Assembly: GCA_033558025.1 (NCBI GenBank)
Contig: JAUCEF010000016.1
Location: 186,001 to 250,000 of the forward strand
DNA length: 64,000 bases
DNA from: Phytophthora sp. 'mugwort'
Taxonomy: Eukaryota; Oomycota; Peronosporomycetes; Peronosporales; Peronosporaceae
Reading direction: 5' to 3'
The notes beneath the pieces were generated by a model. It was not told the origin of the DNA. It made no database searches and was given only the letters and a program-made list of their open reading frames with translations. Shown here in pieces: positions 18,883 through 30,475 of this stretch. The position numbers and the translations under genes are program-made. Within the stretch, counting starts at the first letter, position 1. Each line of letters starts with the position of its first letter.

Positions 18883-19935
18883 ATGGCTTCGACGACGCCT
18901 ACCAAGATGACGTACCGCTTCCTGGGCAACTCCGGGCTGCTAGTCTCCAAGCTCTCGTTGGGTGCGTGGGTGTTCAAAGACGAAAAGTACACGGTCGATG
19001 CCTGGTATGAAATGATGAAGATGGCGTACAAGCATGGAGTTAACCTGTACGACACTGCTGAGATATACGGCACGGTCAAGCCGAAGAGAACATGGGTGGC
19101 GCCATTAAGAAGGGCATCCAAGAGGACGTATGGGCTCGTGAAGACCTCGTGGTTTCCACCAAAATCTTCCTGGGCTCAAAGGGCTTCATGGAGGGCGGCC
19201 CGAATGACCAGGGTCTGAGCCGGAAGCACCTCATCGAGGGCACCAAGGCTTCGCTCAAGCGTATGGATCTCGATTATGCTGATGTGATTTTTTGCCACCG
19301 CCCGGACGTGCACACGCCGATTGAGGAGGCTGTGACTACGTGATCAACCAAGGTTGGGTGTTCTACTGGGGCACGAGCGAGTGGCTCCCGGCCGATATCA
19401 TTGAGGCCTGCGAGATCGCTGACCGCCTCGGCCTGATTCGGCCCATCGTGGAGCAGCCGCAGTACAACATCTTCGAGCGCAACAAGGTCGAGTTTGCCTT
19501 CACGGACCTGTACAAGAAGTACAAGCTTGGTCTCACCACGTGGTCGCCGCTGGCGTTCGGTACGTTAACCGGCAAGTATAGTGCCGGTAAGCCGGACGGA
19601 TCGCGCCTTACTACGCCCCTTTTCTACGAACCATGCTCAGAGCGAGCTGTTTAACAACCGCGTGAAGATGACGGACGAGCTCAAGCCCATCGCGGGGAAT
19701 GGGCTGCTCGCTAGCGCAGCTATCGATCGCCTGGGCCATGTCCAACGAAAACGTGTCAACGGTGCTTGTGGCGGGCAGTCGCCCGTCCCAGATCGAAGAG
19801 AACGTCGAGGCGATCGAGTTCGTGAGCAAGATCATGCCCGCCGAGGTAAAGATCAAGATCGATGCTGTGGTCAGGTTCGTGCCCACCGTGCCCGTGTACG
19901 ACGACTTTACCTTCGTACGCAACTGCCACCTTTAA
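18883..19935 (+). pseudogene. Kv channel beta-subunit-type aldo-keto reductase, frameshifted
   Basis: Together the three frames encode a nearly full-length Kv-beta/AKR6-type reductase: MTYRFLGNSGLLVSKLSLGAW, YDTAEIYG, STKIFLG, IFCHRPDVHTPIEEA, INQGWVFYWGTSEW, QPQYNIFER, LTTWSPLAFGTLTGKY, NHAQSELFNNRV, SLAQLSIAWAM and GSRPSQIEENVEAI. The catalytic Asp, Tyr, Lys and His positions survive. Four breaks split the frame, near 19075 (one base lost before TCAAGCC), 19336 (a gap of about ten bases after EEAV), 19630 and 19695. The residues between breaks are intact, so loss is recent or the sequence has errors here. Family members are NADPH-dependent reductases that can modulate potassium channels. 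The promoter-side initiator at 18827 remains. Confidence 0.8.
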
Positions 19936-20199
19936 GATGCAGAACTTGTAGTGAATGAGTGAGTTCTAAGGTTTAACTACCGTAGCGCACAACGAATACA
20001 CCACACTCTTTTTCTTGTCGCTTGACAACTTCAACCCACCGACCAACACTCACGATATCAGATTCGATATCAGATTCGGCAGGGCGAGGCGACGCGGATC
20101 ATGGACACCCAAAAGCCGCAAAGCTGTTAAGGTAGGAAGCTCGTCATCCCTCCTCCTCGGGCGTTCCGCACTGAGCCACTCTGCAACTTACCAGCAACG

Positions 20200-21904
20200 A
20201 TGGAAGTCCAAGAGCGAAGGGGCATCATCGGGTCTGATGTTTCGGTCATAGCCAAGGACTTCAAGGAAGGTTTACAGATCTCCAACCAGGACGAAGAGGC
20301 CGCGTTGGACGCCGCCATTACGAAGGATGCAGCCCAAGAGGCCGAAGACGAGCGCCGAGAGACGCTGCGCACGCTACGCCTGGCCTTCGTGGGCAACGTC
20401 GACAGCGGCAAGTCGAGCCTCATCGGCACGCTCATTAAGGGGGATCTGGACGACGGCCGCGGCTCCTCCCGCCAGGCAATCTTCCGCCACAAGCACGAGA
20501 TCGAGTCAGGCCGCACCAGCAGCGTGGCCACGGCCTACCTGGGTTTTGACGAGCATGGGGAGCAGATCCTGTCCAAGCGGGCGGGCAAACTCATTCCCTG
20601 GGCGGAGCTGGCCAAGGTGGCGCACAAGCGGATCCAGCTCATCGACTTGGCCGGTCATGAGAAGTATCTTAAGACGACTGTCTTCGGGCTGACGGGCATG
20701 CAGCCGGATGTGGTCGTGGTCGTCGTGGGGGCCAACATGGGCGTGAAAAGGATGACCAAGGAGCACCTGGCCATCGCCGTTGCGGTAGGTTTATTGTCGC
20801 TGTGGCTCGTAGGAGGTTCCTGACTTGCGTGTTGTGCTGTAGTTGGAGATTCCAATCGTGGTGGCGCTGACGAAGATTGATATTGCACCGAAGAATGTGG
20901 CGAAAGAGACGCTGACGACTGTTCGTCAGGCATTACGACGTTGTAAGTTGCCGGTGTTTTTTTTACGTGGGGGTAATTGTAAGTAACTCAGTTTTGGTTC
21001 CGCTCATGTGCTGTCGCTAGACGGGAAGATGGCGATGCTTGTGAAGACGGCAGAGCAGGCGAAAACGGCGGCGAAGGGCATACCGTCGAACCGCATCACA
21101 CCTATTCTGCCAATTTCCAACGTCACTGGTGACGGGTTGGAGAATCTCCGCCGGATACTGTACGAAACGTCACCGTCGGCGTTGTTCAAAGCGGGACTGT
21201 CTGCTTCAACGCTTGCCACTACCAAGTCGATTAACCAAGAAGAAAGTATCACGGTTGCAACGCCAACCGGGGACTCCAAAAGGAAAGCCGTTTCCGGGAG
21301 CGACGTGGTTGAAATGCCGATAGACGAGACGTATCAAGTCCCTGGTGTAGGATTCATCCTGGCGGGGACTTTAGTGACTGGACGCTTCAAAGTCAACGAC
21401 GCCTTGCAGATTGGACCCGACTTTAATGGTCATTTCCACAAGGTTTCAGTGCGTTCGATCGAATCGATGTACATGCCTCTGAAGGAACTTGTGCCGGGAC
21501 AAACTGCGGCGCTGTCTGTCCGCTCGATTAACAAGAAGTTTGTGCTGAGTCGGTTAACTTTCCGCAAAGGAATGATCTTGTTGAGCCCCGAAATCAAGGT
21601 GGATGAGTACGTGTCGCGAGTGTTCGAGGCTCGAGTGGTAATTCTGCACCACCAGACTACCGTCACTGTCGGCTATCAGCCGATGGTTAACTGTCGGACG
21701 ATTCGACAAACTGCTGAGATCATCTCGATTGAGTCGAATCAGGACGTCATTCGTACAGGCGACCGAGCACTCGTCCGTTTCCGGTTCATCCACGCGCCGG
21801 AGTTTTTGAAAAAGGGCATGCGCTTCGTGTTCCGAGACGGCCAAGCGAAAGGAATCGGCAAGGTTATCCGGATAATCCCCGCCGAGCAAGGCGATTCACT
21901 GTAA
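20200..21904 (+). CDS. GTPBP1/GTPBP2-type translational GTPase
   Basis: Three exons join in frame: 20200-20784, 20843-20942 and 21021-21904, giving 522 residues. The GTPase motifs are GNVDSGKSS (65-73), DLAGH (149-153) and TKID (205-208). The segments MGVKRMTKEHLAIAVALEIP and GLTGMQPD are typical of the GTPBP1/GP-1 branch of EF-Tu-like GTPases. After the G domain come two beta-barrel domains (QVPGVGFILAGTLVTGRF and later FRFIHAPEFLKKGMRFVFRD). The product is shorter at the N-terminus than animal GTPBP1. Relatives act in mRNA turnover or ribosome rescue; the role here is inferred. A nine-codon upstream frame starting at 20101 ends before the main start, which is taken as Met 20200 because the upstream frame has a stop. 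Confidence 0.88.
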
Positions 21905-21988
21905 GAAAGAGGTACGAACGGGAGCGTTGATGGGGCGATGGGAATGGAATATGCGGGTGTGGAACAATATATAATATTTTGCATGTGC

Positions 21989-23242
21989 TTAACGAAAAGA
22001 ATGAGTGGGGTTAAGTTCGATCAGGAGGTCGTCACTGCTGTTGCTGCGGAAGAGCAGATCTAGCATTTCTTCTTCCTCCGAGGTGTACATGTCCTCGAGC
22101 GGTGAGCGTCGTCCAAGCGTAAGAAACATTTGCTCGATAAGGCAAATATTCGATTGTATGTCGATGGATACCTCTTCGCCCTTAGCGGTGGCCATCTGCG
22201 TGCAGTGCTGAACGATGCTCTCCACCAGCAGAGTAACGTATCGCTTCTGTTGTTGTTCATTCAGGTGTTTCTCCATGACTACAGAAGACAGGTAAAACGT
22301 TAGGTGTCTCTCTCACATGATCAGTTGTTTGAGCGTATTTGACTTACATTCGTGAATCTCTTTCGTGTGCGAGCTGCATCGGTTCTCTACAATCTGAATG
22401 ATGGAAACGTAGCACCAAGTGAGGAAAAAGTCCATGCTTAAAGGATGAAACCTTTGTCCGCCAGCGTACCTGAAGCGTAAGGAATTTCTGGACTTCGCCA
22501 AGGACTTCTTCACTAGCAAACGAGTCGTTCTGCAACAAAGTATCACGTTAGAGCCACCAACAGTGCGTACCAAGGCATGGACACTTGCAAGACGTACGCT
22601 AGCCTGTTTTTTTATCGTCGAAGGTGCTGAATCTATTAGCGGTACTGGTTCTGTCGTTGTGATGGCTGTTGCTGTAGTGTCTGATTTTGCCTCACTTGGG
22701 GGGTCTGCATTGTGCTGCTCAGCTTTGGGGGCCACACTTTGTTCGATCCTCTGCTCCACTTTGTGCTGGACCGTTGGATCCGTGTGGTGCTCTGCCTTCT
22801 GCGGCTCGTGCTCGACGGCTGATGCTACTGTTTCAATTTCGCTTGCTTTCTTCACGGGAGCTACATTCTCCTTCTCTGCTTCAGTTTCGGTTGATGGAGT
22901 ATCATTCGCAGTAGGAGGTGCCTCAACTGTACCAGCAGGCGTGACCACCTCAGCCCTTCCTGCAGATGAGTAGCCCGTATGCGGAGAGATCGGAGGCTCG
23001 GCTACGACTGTGTACGTATCTCGGGGTTTGCACTTGCTAGGAACGACGACCACATCAGCTGGCACCAATTCAGACTCGGATGTCTTGACATTTCCTGCAG
23101 CGTTGTTTAACTCTGCGTCGTTGTCGTCAAGAGTTTCAATCAGAGTCATTTCCGTCACGCCATCATTGTGTTTGTCCTTCACGACAGGCTCAACAAAGTC
23201 GACAGAGTGGGTCGGTGCTTGAGCGACTTTAGTAGCCTCCAT
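21989..23242 (-). CDS. four-exon protein of unknown function
   Basis: Exons in transcript order are 22598-23242, 22470-22529, 22348-22393 and 21989-22278; their GT-AG junctions keep one frame of 346 residues. The first 215 residues are low-complexity, rich in A, E, T, V and K with repeats such as KAEHHTDPTVQHKVEQR and SVAPKAEQHNADPP, and look disordered. The last 130 residues are helical and conserved-looking: SFASEEVLGEVQKFLTLQ, then HEFMEKHLNEQQQKRYVTLL, CTQMATAKGEEVSIDIQSN and an acidic end (TSEEEEMLDLLF). I recognise no family. The gene is convergent with the GTPase, 84 bases apart. Confidence 0.65.
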
Positions 23243-23466
23243 GACTTGGATCTATCGATCTCCTTAATGATTTCTTTCTGCCTGCCGGTAGTCGAGTTGG
23301 ACTACATGCCTAGGAATAGTCAAGATCTGATCGAATAAGACAACGAGGTATGTAGCATTACAACATTACGTTTCAACTTTTGACAAGAGCCGCTCCTTTG
23401 TCTAGTAACGAAATTGAACTGAAAACCTGTGCCCGATATCTGGGGCTAGGCCGCCGCATCTGCACC

Positions 23467-25017
23467 TTATTTAGTCTTCTTGTCTTCGCCAGCGTTGGCC
23501 TCCATAGCGGCAGCTGATTCCTGAAGCGCAGTGAACTCTTCCTTTGCAAACTCCAGGAACTGCTTGGCGTTGACACCCACGCACGGGTCCACGAGTACAT
23601 TAAGACCGAGGTCATCGCCCATCGACAGAATAGCCACACCAAGATTGACATACGGCGGCGGCGGCACGAAGCCGTAGAAGCCCGACACCTGACTCTTGCA
23701 CAAGCTCATTTCCACGACGCTGGCGCGCACGTTGGTGATTGCCACAGATATGCGGCTCGTGGTAAAGTGCACAATCAAACGCATGAGTGGTGCCGGCAGC
23801 ATGGATACCACGTGGCTCGACCAGTACACAAAGTACTTCTCCAGCGAATTTTTGGCCTCATTCATAGCAGCCGTGACTTGGTGAAGACGCTGGGCGGAAC
23901 CCACGACGCCAACCGGAAGGTCAACCACGAGCGAGGAGAAGCGATTACTAGTGTGGCGGATAACCTCCGTGCTGGAGCGCATGTCCACGGGGATGGCGCA
24001 ACGCACCTTGAGCGTCGGGGCAACGGATTCACCCATAGACAACATGGTTTTGCGCATGGCACCAGCCACGACGTTAAGCATCACGTCATTCACTGTAGCA
24101 CGGAAGTGCTTGCCCACGGCCTTGGTAGTTTTGACGGAGTAAATCATGTTGTAGGACAGGCGTTTGTGCTTGCCACCGGGGCGCTTGAAGACTGTGGCCG
24201 GTTCGCGACGAGCCAATAGAGTGAACATTTGGCTGGAGATCACGTAGACTGACCAGATGCAGACGTACAGGAAGATCAGGAAGTCCTTTACAATCTGAGA
24301 CACGGGCTTGTGGGATTTCTTGGTCTTGGGGTTCTTCTTGGCCTGCGCACGCTTCTCGAGCATGGCGTCGAACTGCTCGCTCTGGTCGCTAAGCTTGGCC
24401 ATGGCCGTGGCGAGCGAGGCGCCGTCTCCTAGACAGTGGTGCACCTTCCAGCCGACGCTGGTGACGCCCGGGTTGCCCTTGGGGTCGTGGATCACGTGCA
24501 TCTCCCAGAGCGGCTTATCAAAATCCAGTGGCGAATTAACTAGCGCCGACTCGACGTACGACATGGTGGTCTCGCCCTCCTCAACCGTGTGCTCCACCAC
24601 ATTCTGTGCCACGTCGTAGTCGGGCACCTCCACGTACTTGTACACACCCGTCTGGTAGTCGCCGCGCACAACGCTGCGCCAGCGCAGGAAGAAGGCGTCA
24701 TGCAGCAGGCGCGCGCGCAGGCGCTCGACGTAGTCCTCCTTGGTCATATGGCCCTCGACCGTCAGCACGGAAACGGGGATGGACAAGTTCGTGGGCACCT
24801 CCGTCACAAGCGTCGAGAGCCCGATGTTGCTGAGCTTACGCGTGAGCTTGCGGTGCTGCTGCGTCTTCTCGCCATCTCTCTGGCGCTGCTGCGAGACGGT
24901 GGACATGACGCCCGAAAGCGCCAGCACCAGCACCACGGCCATCAGCAGCATGGGCGCATCGCTCATGGTCGGTCCGTTGGCCGCCAGCCGCGTCAAGAGA
25001 CTGTTCTCCATGTCCAT
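23467..25017 (-). CDS. wax ester synthase/diacylglycerol acyltransferase-like (WSD1 type)
   Basis: The frame gives 516 residues from Met 25017 (MDMENSLLTRLAANGPTMSD); the frame is open further upstream but that part is not protein-like. A hydrophobic segment at 20-38 is a likely membrane anchor. The acyltransferase active motif HHCLGDG lies at 193-199, preceded by PLDFDKPLWEMHVI and VGWKV, as in the bifunctional WS/DGAT family. A second hydrophobic stretch spans about 244-268. The C-terminal DUF1298-like part includes AITNVRASV, GFYGFVPPPP and NLGVAILSMGDDLGLNVLVD. Family enzymes join fatty acyl-CoA to fatty alcohols or diacylglycerol in the ER. Substrate preference cannot be read from the sequence. 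Confidence 0.87.
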   Translation of the reverse strand: MDMENSLLTRLAANGPTMSDAPMLLMAVVLVLALSGVMSTVSQQRQRDGEKTQQHRKLTRKLSNIGLSTLVTEVPTNLSIPVSVLTVEGHMTKEDYVERLRARLLHDAFFLRWRSVVRGDYQTGVYKYVEVPDYDVAQNVVEHTVEEGETTMSYVESALVNSPLDFDKPLWEMHVIHDPKGNPGVTSVGWKVHHCLGDGASLATAMAKLSDQSEQFDAMLEKRAQAKKNPKTKKSHKPVSQIVKDFLIFLYVCIWSVYVISSQMFTLLARREPATVFKRPGGKHKRLSYNMIYSVKTTKAVGKHFRATVNDVMLNVVAGAMRKTMLSMGESVAPTLKVRCAIPVDMRSSTEVIRHTSNRFSSLVVDLPVGVVGSAQRLHQVTAAMNEAKNSLEKYFVYWSSHVVSMLPAPLMRLIVHFTTSRISVAITNVRASVVEMSLCKSQVSGFYGFVPPPPYVNLGVAILSMGDDLGLNVLVDPCVGVNAKQFLEFAKEEFTALQESAAAMEANAGEDKKTK

Positions 25018-26641
25018 TATCGTTGACGGATTCCTAGTGAACTTCTGCGGGCGCTGGTAGTTTCCAGAATGGCAATATGTTGGTGAGCCCAAGCGACCCA
25101 CTGCTACCGTTACTAAACGAGAAACATGGACGTGACGCGCCATCCAAATAAACCAATCAATGGTGCGATTCCTGTTATGTCCGACGGATAGCAGTGCGAC
25201 ATGAACGTTTGACATCATCATTGGTGGTGTGAGTACATCCACTGTCACCAAGAGGTATGTAATGCATGCTTGATTCCCCACCGACACCGAGTTTGACACG
25301 GCTACTGTCACGGCAGTGACTCAGCATTGCGGATCCGACCGCTTTATGCGTGGCCAACTTCAGTCAATGTGACAGTCGCAATCGGGTCCCGCTTTCTGCG
25401 GTGAGCTGCTAGCGGTGGGGTATCGACGATGCGATAAGCTATGTTTCTGCCTGGGGGTTACTGGCCCAGTGACTGACGTGCTGCAGGGAGTTAAACGACG
25501 GTGGGCAACATGGCAATACAGTAAGCCGGCACGAGAGGCCATGGACCTCTAACATTCGAGAAGGCGTCGGTATGCCGCGTGGAGCGTCGACGACCCGACC
25601 CTGCGAGTGAATGGGCTGCACGATGGCCATCGCGATTAAGAGACTTGTAACACAATCAAGCGAATAATACCTCGTCGGAGACACTGCGCACAGTGGGGGA
25701 GTTGCGATAACGCTCCGACATAATGTTTGACAGCGACTTCACAGCTCCGACGAGGCACGTAGGAGGAACGACGAGGCTGTAGACCATCAGCTTTGTCTCC
25801 ATTAGAGGCCTCTATTAATGTTCCTCTTAAAGAGGTAAGAGGCTTAGGCGAGTTAGTGAGCTGACAGATTTCCAGAACTGGCTGCGACGGAACCTGTTCA
25901 TTATGGGCAGCTCTTTTTGGCTAGGTGCGTTGCAGATGGAGACGGCTACATGTCCAGTTTGTGGGATACACCCCACGACGGAAGCGCGATGACGTTCAGC
26001 TGAAAACGTCAAAGTGCACAAGCGAATGAGCCTAGAACTCATAGGGCTAAATGTCGACGCCGTTATAGGCCATTCTTGAATTGTCCTCAAAATACTATTC
26101 TTTCACCGCTGGTGCACTCAAATCGTTGGAGCCGAGTAAGAAGACGAAAACGTCCGCTACGTTAAAACCATTGGCCGTGAAGAAACGCAAGCGCAGCGCC
26201 GCTGTTGAAGACGGTCGGGGCGATGAGTCGCGGTGTAAGCCATAATGTTGAGGCCCCAGAGTGCGAGCTTTCGCGCTTGTGAACCCGTCCGACTCGACAC
26301 CTGCTATGTGAGCGTGTACAAGTTTACAATTCGGTTCCCCAAAAAACTCATACATCGGGTCAAACATGCAATATCGCTCATTAAGGATGATGTGAGTACC
26401 TACCGACAATGGCGAAGCTACTGAAGTTCGTCCGGTGTGGGTGTGAAATCGAGGTGTGAAGTCGAAGAATCTTCGTTTCCAGTCAGTCAGACGCCAGGAC
26501 CCTTACAACCACAGTGACGAAAAATGCTGCTAACTCGGTTGATGGACGGATTGAGGGTCATGTGTCTTCTACGTTTGCTTTTGTTTTCAACGCGCAACGA
26601 GAAATCGCGAGTGGAAATTAAAAAATAAAAGACTAAGAGAT
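25018..26641. other. intergenic stretch without a recognisable gene
   Basis: Several frames of 80-105 codons exist on both strands but none shows a familiar motif or family resemblance. A CCAATCA word lies at 25152. The region separates the acyltransferase promoter side from the terminally repeated element starting at 26642, and may contain older transposon sequence. Confidence 0.4.
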
Positions 26642-26669
26642 GGGGAAAATGACAAAAGGCGTGGTCAGA
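26642..26669 (+). repeat. left terminal inverted repeat
   Basis: Matches the reverse complement of 30227-30254 over about 28 bases with one A-run length difference and one substitution near the inner edge. Confidence 0.65.
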
Positions 26670-27889
26670 GGAACTTATGTGCAGAAGGCGTGGTAACAGC
26701 GCCCTGAATGATGGTAAATGTTGGAGCTTTCGTGACCACTTGTCAAGACACCTGGCACGCCTCAAGCACTAACGTTTGATGTTTATTGTTCACTCGATGT
26801 ACCACTAGCTTGGTACAGAATGGGCTACGGGGTGCGTACTTGGCCCGCCTCCAGAACCCATTTGAGGGGCCGATTTGACCCGAGCAGCCCACCCGCCCAC
26901 GGTTTCGTGTGTGAGGGGCGGCAAAAGTATACAGCAACCCAGCTCGGTGCTCATTACTACTTCTGCACAGGATGGCCGCGCAAAATTCTATGGTCTCCGT
27001 CGGAGTAGAAGCTGCGTTAGCTGCAATCGACACATACAGCAGTTCCGAGAGACGTCTCCACACGCGAAGGACCACACGCACCAGCTATCATGTGCCCAAG
27101 AATCGCAAAGCGTGTCGATCGAGCCGCATGGGGCCCGTGAGAGATACCAAGCGTGCCTACAGGACAAACCGTGGCATATCTTCACGGATGTTGAATGAGT
27201 TTCGAGTGCTAGTGAAGGGAATGTATTACTCCGGGCCACCAGCAATTCGAATTGCCAAGACTACAGAGGAGCGAGCAGGAGGTGGAAGTCGACCTGTTCG
27301 CCGACGACAATGCGCATGAAAACGGACGCTCTCGGTTCGAAAAGGGCACTCCTTCGGTATTCGTGATGACAGGTGACGCTGACTGGAATAAAACGAGCCG
27401 TGACGTAGTGGATTTGGTGTCGCTATTGATCGGGTCGATGTCTTCGGCATTGCATTCGAGTAACGTCAGTTCTAATTGATTCGAGATTGTGGACTCTGAC
27501 GGAGAACCGTTCCGCTATTCCAACTATTCCGGTCGCCCCTGTGCTGAGCGAGACTATGAGCCCAGCATAGTGGATCTAGTGTCCAGTAAATCCAGTTTGC
27601 TGATTTCTCACTTGAGCGATGGAGAAGTTGATTTCACGGGGGGCATTGTGGCCGACGATGAGGAAACTGATTCGGCCGAGCATGCAACTGAATGGCGTTA
27701 CAGCAGTTTCGCATGTTTTCTGTCTGTAATTGCGGTGACGATTGCTCGGACGGTGTCGATGGACCAAGCCACAGCATTGTGGCTCTGATGTCGGACGAGG
27801 CTCTGCCTTGGCCTGATGAAGTAAATAGAATTAGCCATCTTGAGAAGCCGAAAACAATCGCACTTAAAGATGTAACTCTCGCCCTCTGC

Positions 27890-28260
27890 CGCCGTACCCC
27901 CTCGACAGTTTTCTGACTCACAACAGCATGGAAACCACAAATCACCGTAATGAACCGTCACTTCTTCATCGGGCGCAATCTCCTCACCGAGGCTACAACG
28001 ACAGCCACCTTCCTGCGATTGTGAGACCTCGAAGAAGAACAGTTTGGGTCGCACGAGTGGTTCATGAAGCGTGATATAGTACCGCGATCGCGGGCCTCCA
28101 CATAGAGGGCTTGACCTTTTGCGAACTTGGTAATTAACTTCAACACGTAATCGCTGATACGGACCTCGTCACCATCATAGTCATGGGTCGTTAATACACC
28201 CGCCTACTCACCCAAGATTGTCCTGAGGAGAAGATATCTCGTCGCGAAAACCCCGATACA
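27890..28260 (-). pseudogene. SET-domain (histone lysine methyltransferase-like) remnant
   Basis: Read on the minus strand, pieces of a SET domain follow in order: TILGE, a stop codon at 28204-28206 where the family usually has Tyr, AGVLTTHDYDGDEVRISDYV, RGTISRFMNHSCDPNC, then after a one-base frame change GEEIAPDEEVTVHYGD and a post-SET-like CCCESENCRG. The NHSCDPN and GEE..xxYGD motifs bind S-adenosylmethionine and form the active site in intact enzymes. One nonsense codon and at least two frame changes make it non-functional. It sits inside the terminally repeated element, in opposite orientation to the transposase, so it may have been carried by it. Confidence 0.75.
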
Positions 28261-28779
28261 CGATCCGTTGTCTTGAGTACTAAACCATCGGCCACCTCGC
28301 GAGGTCGATTTCCGCAAAACGGACCGGCCCGACAATTGTTGCTGGCGCAAAATAGACAGTCACAAAACGGAATATGCTCAACGATGTGTCGGATTTATCT
28401 GTGTTATCCAGGTGACCGAGCGGGTCTAAGTACGCGCACGGGTTAAAACTCGTTTCTGAGTGGACAGGAGACCAGCCACGGATTCTGTCATACCGCAAAA
28501 CTCATAAAGATGTAGCATGATTTTCTATTGAAAATGTATGGGTGCTGCATCTTTTCGGCGTATCCTGTACGATTGTATGCACTTCAAAACACGGTAGATT
28601 TATCGCCAAAAGTCCGGTGCTCAATTGAGTGGACGCTCGACGGTCACAATCTCACACTTCCAGCGCTGAACGCCTCCCTCCCGTGAAATGACCAAGGAAT
28701 GAATCCTACTAGCCTACACAAATGCATTCAAGTTACGCTTGGTGCTAAACTACCTCGATGCTGCCCAAGAAGGCGTGAC

Positions 28780-29930
28780 ACGCGCGTCGAATTCTGCATG
28801 GTGCGGGGCTTCAAGCGCCCAACGCTGCAGACTTGGCAGCGCAAGCTGCAGAAGCTCAAGGACGAAGCAACTCGCGACAACAGCAGCCCCTCGCGCGCAT
28901 CAAAGTTGACGCTAGGGGGCAGTGGACGTGTTTCTTTGACGACTGCTATTGAGGACGCGTTGGTGACATTTACAAAGGACGCTAGGCGGGAGGAGCAGAT
29001 CGTCACGAGATGATCGTCCGCGAGGCTGTAGACTTGGACCCTGCTTCATGGAGGAGAGGAGCTACGACGCCAAGATGTCGTGGTGTACGAGGTTCATAAG
29101 CAGGAGAGGCCTGACGATTCGAAGGATTAGCCACTTTGGAAGGAAAACACGCAGTGATCTTGACCGGTACCGTGTAGAGTTCGTCACTACCGTCCTCGAG
29201 GTGGTCATCAAGCACTGCTTCGACCCCCACCTTGGCCTCGCCCCCAAAGGCACCATCTTCAACATGGATCAGACTTCGATCTACTATAACATGTCTCCCC
29301 GCACTACGGTAGACTTTGTGGGGCAACCTGCGTTCCCGCAGCAATGGAAGGCGCTGAGAGCTATCGCTGTACGATGGCCCTTACCATGGCCGCGGACGGC
29401 CGCAAGTTCCCGCCCCACTTCGTGTTCATGGGGCAGCCGGGCGGTGACGTAGCGAAGGAGTTCAGGGGATACTGCGACGCCTCAGTGGCCACGTTCTCTG
29501 TCCAGGCGAAAGCGTGGTTCGACCTGCAGGTCATACTTAACTGGATCGAGAACGTGTGGAAGTGCGTTGTGACGGAGCCTTCTGTCCTGGTCATAGACAG
29601 CCTAAAGGTCCACAAGATGGTGCCTGTGCTCGACGCGTTGGCCTGCACGGGCACAGCGGTCATGTTCGTCCCCGGCGGGTGCACGGGGGTGGCACAGCCG
29701 CTGGAGGTGGACATCATGGGCCCTTTAAAACAGCACATCCGCAACCGTCCTTGCCTCCGCGTGTGTGGCGCCCCACGAAGCTGACACCCGCTCAGCGTCG
29801 CCGTAAACATGTTCGATCGCGCGATGGCGGCGCTGGACAATATCTCGGAGAAGACGGTGCGCAGTGCATTCCTCACAGCGGGCCGCTCGTGCCGTACGGG
29901 CCCCCACTCTGGGGATAGACGCACTTTGTA
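28780..29930 (+). pseudogene. pogo/CENP-B-type DDE transposase remnant
   Basis: Successive frames encode parts of a DDE_1 transposase: an N-terminal helix-turn-helix-like region (RPTLQTWQRKLQKL, SLTTAIEDALVTFTKDAR), a middle region with the first catalytic Asp in FNMDQTSIYYNMSP, then after a frame change near 29340 EGAESYRCTMALTMAADGRK, FMGQPGGDVAKEF, the second Asp in VIDSLKVHK, and GGCTGVAQPLEVDIMGPLK where the third acidic residue is expected. A C-terminal piece (DNISEKTVRSAFLTAG) lies in yet another frame. At least three frame changes show it is dead. It is the only transposase in the 3.6 kb element. Confidence 0.8.
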
Positions 29931-30226
29931 AAGAATTACAGGTACTTCCTTCAATATAAAGTTCAGGTGAAAATCGTTCAGTCTACTTTTGCAACTCACG
30001 AATCCTCGGATGGGACAGTACCCGTGCGTCGTTCTGATTGGCCCAGAGTTCTCATACAGATAAATGGCAAGTGCTGTATTTTTTCGACTGCTGCATCCTT
30101 ATGACTTTTGCGGTAGTGTGGCGGGAAGCCACGTCTTCGGACACAGAGGGCGGGTTCTGTCACCTTGAATATATTATTAATACCACACCTTCTGTCACAC
30201 AAATCGGGTTGTGTCATTTGGCACGC

Positions 30227-30254
30227 CCCTGACCACGCCTTTTGTCATTTCCCC
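30227..30254 (-). repeat. right terminal inverted repeat
   Basis: Reads in reverse complement as GGGGAAATGACAAAAGGCGT followed by GGTCAGGGG, the partner of the left end at 26642. Confidence 0.65.
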
Positions 30255-30475
30255 CTGAGATGTTGACAAGCTCACTTCAACACGATGTCTTCATTTCCGT
30301 TTCATGTAGTGTGTCCACACACCACAGATAAAACATTCAAATAGAGGTCCTTCAGTTCGAATAGAAGCCCGCCGATCTTTCCCCCGCCAAAACCGTTCGG
30401 CACCCCCGCTGCACACGTGGAACTCAAATCGTCAGCAGCTCGCGGGCGATCGGACGTTCTTCCTGTCCGCCCAAG

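Larger units (their letters stand above)
26642..30254. mobile_element. probable 3.6 kb transposon with inverted termini, decayed
   Basis: The left end (26642-26669, GGGGAAAATGACAAAAGGCG and on to GTGGTCAG) is repeated in reverse orientation at the right end (30227-30254) with one length change in an A run. A second shared word, CAGAAGG(C/T)GTGGTA, follows inside both ends (26681-26694 left; about 30182-30195 right). Between the ends lie a broken pogo/CENP-B-type transposase on the plus strand and a broken SET-domain sequence on the minus strand. No exact target duplication is visible at the flanks. Alternatively the two ends are separate short elements in opposite orientation. Confidence 0.55.

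Noticed and set aside
20101..20130. Start of the GTPBP1-type gene at an upstream ATG
   Set aside because: That frame stops after nine codons and does not splice into the GTPase frame; it is at most an upstream short frame.
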